Positions 35,426 through 44,844 of a stretch of 64,000 nt of DNA are shown piece after piece. Position 1 is the stretch's first letter. Every line of letters starts with the position of its first letter. The DNA is from DATAXP01 sp963708675. GTDB lineage: Bacteria > Planctomycetota > Planctomycetia > Pirellulales > PNKZ01. The stretch covers positions 3,720,001-3,784,000 of the forward strand of contig CAVPTO010000003.1 of assembly GCA_963708675.1 (NCBI GenBank), written 5' to 3'. The notes below the pieces were generated by a model that was not told where the DNA came from, did not search any database, and saw only the letters and a program-made list of their open reading frames with translations. The position numbers and the translations under genes are program-made.

Positions 35426-36543
35426 GCCTTAATCCCACTGGCGTCTCGTATTTGGCTTGCTACCCAATTCCAATCATCGGGCCGATCCAACGACAGCGTG
35501 CGCTCAGAATCCGATGCGGTTCCGATAATCCAAGAGTGCCAAAGGCCGGAGTGGTTAGCGAGATTTATGTCAAGCGACATCTCCTGCTCGTTGATCGACC
35601 ACTCTGCACGCACGTGTCCTTCGGCCGTTGGATAAAGGTGTGGTAACGGACTCTCTTGGTCATAGTAGTTCTCAAATGCACTCGTTAGCCAGTCGAGCCC
35701 TTCAATACGTAAGCCAATGCCTTCTCCATCCAGCCATCCGTCTCTCAGTGTCTTAAACTCATCGAGACGAGCTGCCGTATCGAGTGGATCGAGAATAATT
35801 ATTCGTTCGACTGACTCAATCGATTGCAATCGGGCATTTCGATTGACTCTACCTACACCGTGCAGCCGAATGCGAGTTCCTTGTGAGTAGCCGTTGAAAG
35901 CTTCGAGAACTTCTGATTCGTGCCCGTCCATCCCGGACGTTATCTTCCGCAGATCGGAGAGCAAAATCTGGAACGTGGATTTGAGCTGATCCGCCTCCGG
36001 AATCTTTCCAAAAACGACCACGTTCTCGGCGACCTCAGTTGCGGTAGCAGCCGCCAGCACAAGTCGTCGGCGAGTCTCCTTGGTAAGTGTGGCTGTGGCG
36101 GAATCGTCAGGCAGGGAAAACTCAATCGCCTCTCCCTCTCGAAGACTTCGTCCAAATTTGTCGAAATACCAAAGTGCACGTTCTGGAAGAAATTCGCTGA
36201 CATCTCGATTCGCCTGGGCTGCGCCGATTGCGTTAACAATCGAGTCACGTGCATCTTCGAGAAGGGTTTGCCAAGGCGAAAATAGCACGTTGCCCGCGAC
36301 GATAAGGCTAATTACGGGCTTAGCGCTCCCGTCATCAATTCCCGTCAATTTTAATGAAACGCCCGCCAAAAAATTTCGCGGAGAACGCGTTCGTTCCGTA
36401 TTTAGACGAAGAAATCGCCATTTTGCGACCTCGAACAGCATGTCCTCAAGAACGGCGAAGTCGCCAAGAAATTCAAGGGGAATAGCATGGCCCTCGAAGC
36501 GGGCGCCCGTCAATCTCGGGACGAGAAATATTTCTGTCGTCAT
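35422..36543 (-). CDS. Unknown 373-aa protein, first gene of a two-gene operon
   Basis: 373 aa, soluble. No motif I can assign. It mixes beta segments (MTTEIFLVPRLTGARFEGHA, SLKLTGIDDGSAKPVISLIV) and helices (ESEVLEAFNGYSQGTRIRLH) and ends with SPLPHLYPTAEGHVRAEWSINEQEMSLDINLANHSGLWHSW. Composition is AT-richer than the flanking genes, which hints at transfer. It is translationally coupled to the 124-aa partner and lies among TIR, toxin-antitoxin and DUF433 genes. Confidence 0.78.
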   Translation of the reverse strand: MTTEIFLVPRLTGARFEGHAIPLEFLGDFAVLEDMLFEVAKWRFLRLNTERTRSPRNFLAGVSLKLTGIDDGSAKPVISLIVAGNVLFSPWQTLLEDARDSIVNAIGAAQANRDVSEFLPERALWYFDKFGRSLREGEAIEFSLPDDSATATLTKETRRRLVLAAATATEVAENVVVFGKIPEADQLKSTFQILLSDLRKITSGMDGHESEVLEAFNGYSQGTRIRLHGVGRVNRNARLQSIESVERIIILDPLDTAARLDEFKTLRDGWLDGEGIGLRIEGLDWLTSAFENYYDQESPLPHLYPTAEGHVRAEWSINEQEMSLDINLANHSGLWHSWIIGTASDSERTLSLDRPDDWNWVASQIRDASGIKA

Positions 36544-36708
36544 TGGGCACGACTCGAGACAGGCTTAATAACGCAAATCGATTATAGCTGCAAAATCTCG
36601 ACGCTGTGATGCATGATCCGGGCGACTAAGAGGACTTCGAAGGATACCGGAGAAGGGCGGAGCCGGAATAGCGTCGAAGACATCCCTATCCCGGAAGGCG
36701 AATGATCG

Positions 36709-36993
36709 TCAAAAGCCAAATCCGTTAATTGTGTGGCGAGCTCTGACCACATCTTCGTCATCGGCGGAGATGTCGGCTTCGATCTCGTCGAGATGGTCGT
36801 GGGCGTAGGCGAGCGCGTCGTGAACGTCGGCGGGTTTCAGGGGCGGAAGCTGCTGAACGATTTCTTCGACACGCATGCCTTGTCGATAGCAGCAGAGGAT
36901 CGTCGCCACGCGGATGCGAGTTCCGCTGACGACGGGTTGGCCGCCGCATCGGGCTGCGTCCTTCTCGATGTTCCGATAGTCGAGTCTCGACAT
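36709..36993 (-). CDS. DUF433 protein (antitoxin-like), no partner visible
   Basis: 94 aa from the ATG at 36993 (MSRLDYRNIEKDAARCGGQP) with GGAGAA upstream. DUF433 hallmark: GGQPVVSGTRIRVATILCCYRQGMRVEEIV, then LKPADVHDALAYAHDH. DUF433 proteins usually precede a DUF5615 PIN-like toxin. None follows here, so it is an orphan. Confidence 0.85.
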   Translation of the reverse strand: MSRLDYRNIEKDAARCGGQPVVSGTRIRVATILCCYRQGMRVEEIVQQLPPLKPADVHDALAYAHDHLDEIEADISADDEDVVRARHTINGFGF

Positions 36994-37348
36994 AGAAGTT
37001 CTCCACGCGTATCTGGCCGTCGACGTCATCTATTCTACTTCCAGGGGCGACAACGACCAATCGGAGAGACTGTTGAAAGTAGGCCGCGCGATCGGGTACG
37101 CTGCTTGCCCTCTGCGAGTTGCCCTGTTTGAAAAGGCTGGTGTGATCTCGTGATGCGACATCGCGACTCTTCGAGGCAGATCGCGGGCGATTGCACGCTG
37201 TGCAAAAAGTCCTCCGCGAGTGGGCAAGAAGTGCGACTTATTGCACAAAACGTCCCGTCTCGTGGGTGTGGCAATAAATCGGTGATAGAAAGACGAGTTC
37301 GCGAGGTTGGACGGCGGCAAGCAAGCGGGACCACGAGGCGGGGGATCG
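36994..37348. other. 355-bp divergent intergenic region
   Basis: Lies between the minus-strand DUF433 gene and the plus-strand esterase gene and should contain both promoters. No gene or clear repeat seen. Confidence 0.45.
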
Positions 37349-38614
37349 ATGAACATGGCTGATGCCGATGCGACACATGCGACGCTGAAGGAATGGATCG
37401 CAAGTGAGGCGATTCCGTTCGCGCTCGACTCGGCCCAGTCGGTGCACGCGGCCGTCGATCGGATGATGACGACCGTCGGCGGTGCGGTCGATGTGTTGGG
37501 ACTGGGGGAGCCGACGCACGGGGCGGAGGTGTTTCTGGAGTTCCGTAATCGTGTGTTTCAGCGATTGGTGGAGAAGCACGGCTACACGGCCATCGCGATC
37601 GAGAGCAGCTTTCCGCGCGGGCGACTCATCGATGAATATGTGGCGGGGCGTGAGGCAGCGACCTACGACGAGGTGCGTGGGCGCGGGTTGAGCCATTGGT
37701 TCGACGCGAGCGGGGCCAATCGCGAACTGATCGAGTGGGTGCGTCGCTACAACGTCGAGCATCGCGAGCGGAGGTTGCGGTTCGACGGCTTCGACAGTCC
37801 GACCGAGATGACGCACACCGACAGCCCGCGCGTGATGCTGCATTTCGTGCTCGACTATCTCGCGGCCAACCAAGTGCCGGGCGTCGCGGAACGTCGGCAA
37901 CGCATCGACGAGTTGCTCGGCGACGACGCTGCGTGGGAGAATTCGGAGGCGAATCTCGATCCCACGAAGTCGATCGGTCTGTCGCCGACGGCGAAGTCGC
38001 TGGCCACCGAAGCGACAAAACTCTCGGCGGGACTACGAACGCGCAAGGCGGCACTGATTGCAAGCAGCGGAGAATCGCAGTATCTCGAGGCGGCGCGTTA
38101 TACGGCGGGAGCGAGACAGTTGCTCACGTATCACGCCTTGGTGGCGACCCCTTCGGAGCGGCGATTGGCCGACCTGCTCGGCCAGCGCGACGTGATGATG
38201 GCTGACAATTTGAAGTACATCGTCGAGCGCGAGCGGCTTCGCGGCGGCAAGGTCTTGGCCTTCGCACATAACAGCCATCTCAAGGTCGGCAAGGCCGAGT
38301 GGCAGTGGGGCGAGAATCGTCTTGAGTGGTGGCCTGCTGGCTCGCACGTGCGTGCCATGATGGGTGGTCGCTACGTTGTGATCGGCACGTCGATCGCCCG
38401 GTTGGAATCGCACGAGCTTGCAGCTCCGGAGGAGGAGACGCTCGAAGCGCTGCTGCTGGCCGCGGGCTCGTCGCTATTGATTCCCACGCATGCGGGGCAG
38501 ATTTTGCCTGCCGGCGAGGTCGCGGCGCTGACGACTCGCATGACCGGACCGAGGTATTTCCCGTTCAACGCACAAAGTTTGACGGACTTCGATTGGCTGG
38601 CGATGTTGAATTAG
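37349..38614 (+). CDS. Erythromycin esterase family protein
   Basis: About 421 aa from the ATG at 37349 (MNMADADATHATLKEWIASE). Family motifs are visible: LGLGEPTHGAEVFLEFR (catalytic His region), AIAIESSFPRGRLIDEYV with its Glu, SHWFDASGANRELIEWVRRYN, and GGKVLAFAHNSHLKVG. Members hydrolyse macrolide lactones or unknown esters; substrate specificity cannot be read here. No signal peptide. Confidence 0.9.
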   Translation: MNMADADATHATLKEWIASEAIPFALDSAQSVHAAVDRMMTTVGGAVDVLGLGEPTHGAEVFLEFRNRVFQRLVEKHGYTAIAIESSFPRGRLIDEYVAGREAATYDEVRGRGLSHWFDASGANRELIEWVRRYNVEHRERRLRFDGFDSPTEMTHTDSPRVMLHFVLDYLAANQVPGVAERRQRIDELLGDDAAWENSEANLDPTKSIGLSPTAKSLATEATKLSAGLRTRKAALIASSGESQYLEAARYTAGARQLLTYHALVATPSERRLADLLGQRDVMMADNLKYIVERERLRGGKVLAFAHNSHLKVGKAEWQWGENRLEWWPAGSHVRAMMGGRYVVIGTSIARLESHELAAPEEETLEALLLAAGSSLLIPTHAGQILPAGEVAALTTRMTGPRYFPFNAQSLTDFDWLAMLN

Positions 38615-38691
38615 AATGGATGGCGAACCCGCCCGCAGAGCGCTTGCTACGCGTCGTGGCTATGGGTGATCAGGAGCGACATGTCTGTATT

Positions 38692-38805
38692 CCCTCTCCC
38701 CTTGTGGGAGAGGGTGGTTCGCCGAAGGCGAATCGGGTGAGGGGTTGAGGCGGGTACACGATTCAGCTACCCCTCACCCCGGCCCTCTCCCGCAAGGGGA
38801 GAGGG
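38692..38805. repeat. Approximately 114-bp composite palindromic repeat, copy 2
   Basis: Same layout as 13895-14008: CCCTCTCCCCTTGTGGGAGAGGG at one end, CCCTCTCCCGCAAGGGGAGAGGG at the other, with GGGTGAGGGGT / ACCCCTCACCC and CGCCGAAGGCG inner arms. Confidence 0.8.
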
Positions 38806-38874
38806 AGCAAACTGCGTCGTCGTTCGATGAGTAACCTGAAGATCAATAAACAAACGAATCAAACACAGGGTGAC

Positions 38875-40170
38875 ATGATGACGATGGCGATTCTTCGACG
38901 TATCGGTTTTGCTTTGATTGGCGTTGCGTTCATAAGCGTTGCGTTCATCGGCAGCGCGGTGCTCGCGGCGACGCCGTCGGACGGCGGCATGGCGGCGGCG
39001 CTGCAGCGGTTCGTCGACAATCAAGTGATCGCCGGCGCGGTGGTGCTGGTGGCCGATAAGGACAAGGTGCTCGATCTGGAGACCGTGGGCTACAGCGACA
39101 TCACGACGCACAAACCGATGAAGGCCGACGACTTGTTCTACATCGCGTCGATGACGAAGTGCTTCACGGCAGCGGCGATGATGATGCTCGTCGACGAGGG
39201 TAAGGTGAACCTCGACGATCCGGTCGAGAAGTATCTGCCCGAGTTCAAAGGGCAGTTGGTCGAAGAGCCCGACGGTGGTGGAAAGAGCGCGGGGCCGCAT
39301 CCGCCACGGCATCCGATCAGCGTGCGCCAGACGATGAATCACACGGCCGGCTTCGAGAAAGATCCAAAGCTACGTCGATACACTCTGGAAGACGAAGCGA
39401 AGGTGATGGCTGGGACGCGGCTTCAATGGGAGCCGGGAATGAAGTTTCAGTATGGTTCGGGGCTTGAGATTGCGGGCCGTATTATTGAGGTGGTGAGCGG
39501 CAAGCCGTATGGAGATTTCGTTCGCGAGCGACTGCTCGATCCGCTGGGGATGACGAGCACCACGTTTTGGCCGAATGCCGAGCAAGCGTCGCATTTGGCG
39601 CTCACGCATGTCGTGAATGCCGAGACGAAGATGCTCGAGCCGATGCGGTCGAACCAAGAGTTGGTCGACGATCCGAGCAAGTGCGGCACGGTGCCTCCGA
39701 TCATTTTGTCGCAATTCCCGGCGAGCATGATTCCGACCTACGCCGAACATTTTGCTCGCCCGAGCGGTGGGTTGTTTTCGACCGCGACCGCCATCTCGAA
39801 GTTCTGCCGCATGTTGCTCGGCGGCGGAACGTTTGAGGGCAAGAAGTACCTGTCGCCCGAGGCCGTGAAAGAAATGTCGTCGGTGCAGACCAGTGATTTG
39901 CCGGTGGCGAGCAAGGTGCAAGGTTACGGCTTCGGGCTGTTTGTGCAGCGGAAGCAATTGGAAGGGGGCGTGAGCGTGGGCAGCTTCGGCCACCACGGCG
40001 CGCGGAAGACGCAACTGTGGATCGACCCGACCAACGGCATTTGCATGGTGCTGATGGTGCAGAGTGCGGAGCTCAGCGGCGAGCAGCAGACCGACCTGTA
40101 CGGCAGTTATCAGAAACAAGCCGTCGCGCGGTACGGCAAGCAGAATCGGCACGAACCGGCGGGGAAATAA
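38875..40170 (+). CDS. Serine hydrolase of the beta-lactamase / penicillin-binding (class C-like) family
   Basis: About 431 aa. A signal peptide (AILRRIGFALIGVAFISVAF...VLA) precedes the domain; ATG at 38827 is an alternative start. SxxK site in YIASMTKCFTAAAMMML, YxG/N site in FQYGSGLEIAGRII, and HHGARKTQLWID in the KTG position. The order and spacing match beta-lactamase-fold esterases and peptidases found in planctomycetes; actual beta-lactam hydrolysis is not implied. Confidence 0.9.
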   Translation: MMTMAILRRIGFALIGVAFISVAFIGSAVLAATPSDGGMAAALQRFVDNQVIAGAVVLVADKDKVLDLETVGYSDITTHKPMKADDLFYIASMTKCFTAAAMMMLVDEGKVNLDDPVEKYLPEFKGQLVEEPDGGGKSAGPHPPRHPISVRQTMNHTAGFEKDPKLRRYTLEDEAKVMAGTRLQWEPGMKFQYGSGLEIAGRIIEVVSGKPYGDFVRERLLDPLGMTSTTFWPNAEQASHLALTHVVNAETKMLEPMRSNQELVDDPSKCGTVPPIILSQFPASMIPTYAEHFARPSGGLFSTATAISKFCRMLLGGGTFEGKKYLSPEAVKEMSSVQTSDLPVASKVQGYGFGLFVQRKQLEGGVSVGSFGHHGARKTQLWIDPTNGICMVLMVQSAELSGEQQTDLYGSYQKQAVARYGKQNRHEPAGK

Positions 40171-40266
40171 ACGTCCTTGTGCGGTGGACGCCACCGGTCG
40201 CCGAGGGCGGCATCGAACTTGCTCTAACATGAGCGTCTCGGGGCGCTCACTTGCAAGGCAGGGAAC

Positions 40267-40863
40267 ATGCCGACGAAATCAGCCCATCACGACGCCCAAC
40301 ATGCGAAACACCCCGGCCTCGACGATCAACAACTGCAATCGCTCAGCGAACTGACGCGACGCAACGTCGAGGTCATCTCGGAGCTCGAACAGGCAGCCAA
40401 CGCGAGACGCAGCGTCACCGATCGCGTCGCTGGAGCGATTAGCCGCTTCGTGGGTTCGATGACGTTCGTGTATTTGCACGTAGTATGGTTCGGCCTGTGG
40501 ATCGCGATCAGCAGCCTGCCGCAAGTCCCCGAGAGTTGGCGAATCGATCCGTTTCCGTTCACGTTTCTGACGTTCGTCACCTCGTTGGAGGCGATCTTTC
40601 TTTCGACGTTCATCCTCATCAGCCAGAACCACGAGGAACGCCTCGCGAGGCGTCGCAATCATCTCGACCTACAGATCAATCTGCTGTCGGAGCAGGAGAA
40701 CAGCCAGATGCTCAAGCTGCTCGAAGCGATCGCGCACCGCCTGAACATGCACACCGACCCGAACACTGAAGTCCTGCGCCAGGCGACGCAACCGGAAGAG
40801 ATGATCGCGCAGATCGAGGACGTGATCGAAGGCTGCGACGCGCCGAAGGTTAGTGAAGCGTAG
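40267..40863 (+). CDS. DUF1003 membrane protein (intact copy)
   Basis: 198 aa. A polar N-terminal helix (SLSELTRRNVEVISELEQAA) is followed by two membrane helices (MTFVYLHVVWFGLWIAISSL and FPFTFLTFVTSLEAIFLSTF) and a cytoplasmic coiled region (ERLARRRNHLDLQINLLSEQ). Standard DUF1003 layout. The 16679-17226 pseudogene is its close paralogue and allows the frame of that copy to be restored. Confidence 0.93.
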   Translation: MPTKSAHHDAQHAKHPGLDDQQLQSLSELTRRNVEVISELEQAANARRSVTDRVAGAISRFVGSMTFVYLHVVWFGLWIAISSLPQVPESWRIDPFPFTFLTFVTSLEAIFLSTFILISQNHEERLARRRNHLDLQINLLSEQENSQMLKLLEAIAHRLNMHTDPNTEVLRQATQPEEMIAQIEDVIEGCDAPKVSEA

Positions 40864-40882
40864 GTTGCAGGAGGCGCGGCGG

Positions 40883-40931
40883 GTTAGCCACGACGCGCCA
40901 GCCGAGCGCTCGTTACGCGTTGCGACTTAAC
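40883..40931. repeat. Partial GTTAGCC palindromic repeat
   Basis: GGTTAGCCACGACGCGCCAG followed by a degraded right arm (GCGTTGCGACTTAAC). Lies between the convergent DUF1003 and kinase genes. Confidence 0.65.
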
Positions 40932-40949
40932 GACTCGTGATCGCCGCCG

Positions 40950-42476
40950 TTAAGACACGTCCCAGCGCAGCGGTCCGAACAGTCGCGTCGCCGTAGGTGC
41001 CGGAACGAACGCTTGCGTCTGGTCCGATGGCGGATCGACCCGCGAAGTAGGCGTTGCGTCGTCCTCGGCCGAAAGGCTGAGCAGGCCGCGCTGGATGTAA
41101 CTGTGCAAGTCTTCGATGGCGACACGAACGTCCTGGTAGCGATCTTCCGGACGCAGCGCGACCATGCGGTCGATGATCGTGGCCAATGGGCGCGGCACGC
41201 GCGGCGCGACGTCGAGCAGCGGCGGCACTTCGTGTTGCGTGACGCGCAGAAGCATCGCGGCCGTGGTGCGCTCCTCGAACGTCAGCCGTCCGCCGACCAT
41301 CTGAAAGAAACTGACACCGAGCGAGTAAATGTCCGACCGCTCATCGACGTCTTCGCCCATCGCCTGCTCGGGCGAGATGTACTGCGGCGTCCCCATCACG
41401 GTGCCCGACATGGTGGCGTCCATCGCCGGCTGATGGGCCTCTTTGAGCAGGCCGAAGTCGCTGATCTTCACATCCATGTCGGCCGTCAGCAGCAGATTGT
41501 GCGGCTTCATATCGCGATGTAAGATGCCGCGGTGATGGGCGTATTGCAGCCCGTGCAGCGCTTGGCTCAACCAGCGTGTGGCAATGCTGGGCGACAGCGG
41601 GCCGTTGCGACGCCCCCACGTTGCGAGGTCGCCGTTCGGCAAGAACTCCATCGCCAGCCAACGAAGGATGGTGCCGTTGGCCGCGTTCGCCGTGCCCGAG
41701 GCGAGCACCTGCACAATATGCGGCGATGTGAACGACGCGAGCACCGTCGCTTCTTTTTGAAAACGGGCGATGGCCGGGTCGGGCGTCGTCGAGACGGGAC
41801 TCGAAACGATTTTCACCGCGGCCTTCCGGTCGAGACTCACCTGCGTGGCGAGATAAACTTCGCTCATGCCACCAGTCGCGAGACGACTCTCAAGGCGGAA
41901 GTCGCCGAGGCTCATCCCTTCCTTCACCACCCAAGGCGCCGACACGGTGCGCATCGCGCGCGAACGGACGCTGAGCGTCGAGCCGCTGTCGGCCGCCGCC
42001 GTCTGCGCGCGCATCAAGTCGCCTTCGGCCAAATGTTGAAACGCGATCGTCAGCCGCTCGCGCAGATCTTGTGCAATCTCGCCGACCGGCAACCCGCGTC
42101 GACTCGACATCACGCGCGCGACGTCGACAAAGCGGCCAGTGTCCTCGGCGCTCTCATCTTCGGCCATGTAGGTCGCCAGGCGTAGCTCTTGCGTGTCGAG
42201 CCCGTCGCTGGCCAGCGCTGTCGTGATCGCCGCGAGCACACCCGTGCGATCGTAACCGACGACACAGATGTCGTAACTCTGCGCACCCAGCGGTCGCACC
42301 TCGACATCAACCGGCCGCTCGGGCGTGAGCTTGGCCAGCAACCGCAGGTGACGCGCGATCTCGGCCGGCGCGTTGGATTCGAAATAACTCTCGGGCATGC
42401 GCCTGACGTGCGTTTCGATAAGCGACACAGGCACGTTCGCACATTGGCGGTTCAAAGTATCGACGAGACTAGCCAT
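40950..42476 (-). CDS. Ser/Thr protein kinase with N-terminal ACT domain
   Basis: 508 aa. Residues 55-155 carry an ACT domain (YDICVVGYDRTGVLAAITTALASDGLDTQELRLATYM), of the kind that binds small ligands in GlnD or GcvR proteins. The Hanks-type kinase follows at about 190-455: ATGGMSEVYLATQ loop, AAVKIV lysine, HRDMKPHN, DFG, SPEQ, DIYSLGVS. There is no transmembrane segment, unlike the kinase at 14098. ACT-plus-kinase is an uncommon order and suggests amino-acid or metabolite control of phosphorylation. Confidence 0.92.
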   Translation of the reverse strand: MASLVDTLNRQCANVPVSLIETHVRRMPESYFESNAPAEIARHLRLLAKLTPERPVDVEVRPLGAQSYDICVVGYDRTGVLAAITTALASDGLDTQELRLATYMAEDESAEDTGRFVDVARVMSSRRGLPVGEIAQDLRERLTIAFQHLAEGDLMRAQTAAADSGSTLSVRSRAMRTVSAPWVVKEGMSLGDFRLESRLATGGMSEVYLATQVSLDRKAAVKIVSSPVSTTPDPAIARFQKEATVLASFTSPHIVQVLASGTANAANGTILRWLAMEFLPNGDLATWGRRNGPLSPSIATRWLSQALHGLQYAHHRGILHRDMKPHNLLLTADMDVKISDFGLLKEAHQPAMDATMSGTVMGTPQYISPEQAMGEDVDERSDIYSLGVSFFQMVGGRLTFEERTTAAMLLRVTQHEVPPLLDVAPRVPRPLATIIDRMVALRPEDRYQDVRVAIEDLHSYIQRGLLSLSAEDDATPTSRVDPPSDQTQAFVPAPTATRLFGPLRWDVS

Positions 42477-42769
42477 CGCAGCAACTCGAAAGGTCCCGAC
42501 GTCGAGGGTCGATCACCGTCGCCCACCATGGGCGCGGTTATAGACCGTCGGGCATGCGCTGCGGCACGAGCACCGGTTCAGAACGGAGAGGGCGGCGGCG
42601 TGCGAAGTCGCCGATCTGAACCGAATGCTCATGATGCGCTATTATTTGGCGAGTCTCAAGCAAGTCTGGGGTTTTTATCTCAACGATAATGCTAGGCTTG
42701 TCCGCAGGCGACACGCGGGAATTTGTGACGGTTGCGGCGACAAAATCGACGTGAGGCGGCGGAGGTCTG

Positions 42770-43288
42770 ATGGATCCACTCGGCGGCAATCCGCTCGGCA
42801 TTCTCACGTTCATCGTCGCCCCGGCGATTTTGACGAACGCCGCGTCGATCTGCGCCCTGGCGACCTCAAACCGGCTGGCCCGCGGCACCGAACGCGCTCG
42901 GGCGATCTCGGCACAGTTGGAATCTGGAAAAACGATCACGGATGATGAGGCTGAGGTTCACCTGCGACTGCTGCAGTACGCTGAGAAGCGGGTGATGTTG
43001 CTGGTGCGAGCCTTGACCCGTTACTACGTGGCCATCGGATCGTTCGCCGCCGCGAGCCTGCTGTCACTTCTGGCGGCGGTGTTGTACGTCGTCGAAGGGC
43101 AGACGCTCGGTTACATCGCGACGGGCTTGTCGTTATGCGCCGGCGTGAGTGGCGTGGGTGGCCTGGCTTTCGGTTCGCTGCTGCTCGTCCGCGAGTCGCG
43201 TCTGACACTCAAGAGCCTTGGCGAAGAGACCGCCTACATGATCGCGCATCATCAGCGCAAGCGCAAAGCGCTTACAGGGCGATCGTGA
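42770..43288 (+). CDS. DUF2721 membrane protein
   Basis: 172 aa. MDPLGGNPLGILTFIVAPAILTNAASICALATSNR is the family start, with a helix pair later (YYVAIGSFAAASLLSLLAAVLYVVEG and GYIATGLSLCAGVSGVGGLAFGSLLLVRE). Unknown role. The large minus-strand palindromic repeat at 43310 lies just beyond the stop. Confidence 0.87.
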   Translation: MDPLGGNPLGILTFIVAPAILTNAASICALATSNRLARGTERARAISAQLESGKTITDDEAEVHLRLLQYAEKRVMLLVRALTRYYVAIGSFAAASLLSLLAAVLYVVEGQTLGYIATGLSLCAGVSGVGGLAFGSLLLVRESRLTLKSLGEETAYMIAHHQRKRKALTGRS

Positions 43289-43309
43289 GCGCTCCGATTG
43301 ATGTTTTGG

Positions 43310-43382
43310 GTTAGCCGCGACGCGCCAGCGGAGCGCGCTCGGTGTCCACGCGTGAGCGTTCCGCTGGCGCGTCGCGGCTAAC
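43310..43382. repeat. GTTAGCCGCGAC palindromic repeat, longest copy
   Basis: Left arm GTTAGCCGCGACGCGCCAG and right arm CTGGCGCGTCGCGGCTAAC pair perfectly, and pairing continues inward (CGGAGCGC / GCGTTCCG). Can form a hairpin of about 26 bp between the convergent DUF2721 and sulfatase genes, where it may end transcription from both sides. Confidence 0.85.
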
Positions 43383-43397
43383 CTCAAAGTGCGTCCA

Positions 43398-44765
43398 TCA
43401 CCCGCGGGGCGGCCCCATCTGCGCGTTCCATATGTCCCACAGTTTCTGCATCGCGGCGACGCGCTCTGGATTTTCGGCGGCGACGTCGTGTTGCTCGCCG
43501 CGATCGGTGGTGAGGTTGATCAACACGGGCGTCTCGGCGGCTTTCTTCGTTTCTTCGAGACGACCGCGCACGAGCTTCCAATCGCCTTGGCGGATCGCGA
43601 GTTGTCCGACGCCGTGTTTCTCGGTCGCTTGCCGCCAATACAAGGCGCGATCGAAATGCACAACTTTGCCTTCGACGAGCGGCAACAGGTTCACGCCGTC
43701 GAGTTGCCAGGAAGGTTGCACTTCGACACCCGCGGCAGCAAGCGCAGTCGGCAGCACGTCGAGTTGAATGACGGGTTCGTCGATCACCTGGCCGGGCTTA
43801 ATGTGGCTGGCCCATTGCATCATGAACGGCACACGGATGCCGCCTTCCCACAAGCTCCATTTGCCGCTGCGAAGGCCGTTGTTGTAAACGTTCTGCCCGC
43901 CACCGCCGTTGTCGGCGATGAGAAACACGAGCGTGTCGTCTTCGAGCTTCAGGTCGCGCAGCCGTTGCATTACCGTGCCAACTGCCTCGTCGAGTTCGGC
44001 GACTTGTCCCGCTTTGGCGGCATTCTTGCCGAACGACTCGAACTTTTTGAGCCAATGCTCGGAGACGTAAGCCGGCGCATGCGTGGCGTTGAAAGGCACG
44101 TACAGGAAAAACGGCTCGGCGCGATGGGCGTCGATGAACTTGACGGCTTCGGCGGCGTAGAGCGGCGACGTGACCTGGTAGCCGGGACTCTTGAGGATCT
44201 CGCCGTTGCGGAAGAAATCGATCGGCACTTTGACCTTCGATTTCTTGCGAGTGATGCCTTTGCCTTTGTTTTCCGCACGCGCCTTGGCCGTGGCTTCTTC
44301 ATCGACGCTGCTCAAGTTGGCGACGCTGCCGAAGCTGAAATCGAAGCCACGCGTCGCAGGCAGATAGGCTGCCGACTCGTGACCAAGATGCCATTTGCCG
44401 GAAATACCGGTCGCGTAACCGGCGGCCTTCATACGCTGGGCGAACGTCACCTCGTTCAGATCGAGCGTTTCGGCGGTGTTGCCGTCGTGACCGGTGCGTT
44501 CCTGATAACGACCGGTCATCAGCCCGGCGCGGCTGGGGCTACACATACACGCCGACACGTAGCCGCTGGTGAAGCGAACACCTGCCGCGGCGATGGCGTC
44601 GATGTTCGGAGTTGGCACTCCGAGTTGACTGCCATAGCACCCGAGCGCCCCCTCGCTCATGTCATCGACATAAAAGATGACGACGTTCGGTGGACGGCCA
44701 TTGGCGACGATCACTGTGAGACATGCTGCCAGGAAAACGCAGGAAGCAACGAAGCGAGCGATCAT
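43398..44765 (-). CDS. Sulfatase (formylglycine-dependent)
   Basis: 455 aa. Signal peptide (MIARFVASCVFLAACLTVIV, then ANG), metal-binding PPNVVIFYVDDMSEGALGCYG, formylglycine motif CSPSRAGLMTGRYQERTG, and IADNGGGGQNVYNNGL. Secreted sulfate-ester hydrolase. Last gene of a minus-strand run with the SGNH/CHB_HEX protein and the two-domain sialidase, which suggests joint breakdown of a sulfated glycan. Confidence 0.94.
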   Translation of the reverse strand: MIARFVASCVFLAACLTVIVANGRPPNVVIFYVDDMSEGALGCYGSQLGVPTPNIDAIAAAGVRFTSGYVSACMCSPSRAGLMTGRYQERTGHDGNTAETLDLNEVTFAQRMKAAGYATGISGKWHLGHESAAYLPATRGFDFSFGSVANLSSVDEEATAKARAENKGKGITRKKSKVKVPIDFFRNGEILKSPGYQVTSPLYAAEAVKFIDAHRAEPFFLYVPFNATHAPAYVSEHWLKKFESFGKNAAKAGQVAELDEAVGTVMQRLRDLKLEDDTLVFLIADNGGGGQNVYNNGLRSGKWSLWEGGIRVPFMMQWASHIKPGQVIDEPVIQLDVLPTALAAAGVEVQPSWQLDGVNLLPLVEGKVVHFDRALYWRQATEKHGVGQLAIRQGDWKLVRGRLEETKKAAETPVLINLTTDRGEQHDVAAENPERVAAMQKLWDIWNAQMGPPRG

Positions 44766-44844
44766 GTGTCCGATCCCGAGTGATGTGCGATATCAGAATG
44801 ACGTGCTTTGCCGCTCGTTTATTTGCGGGGGGAGATATTCCTTC

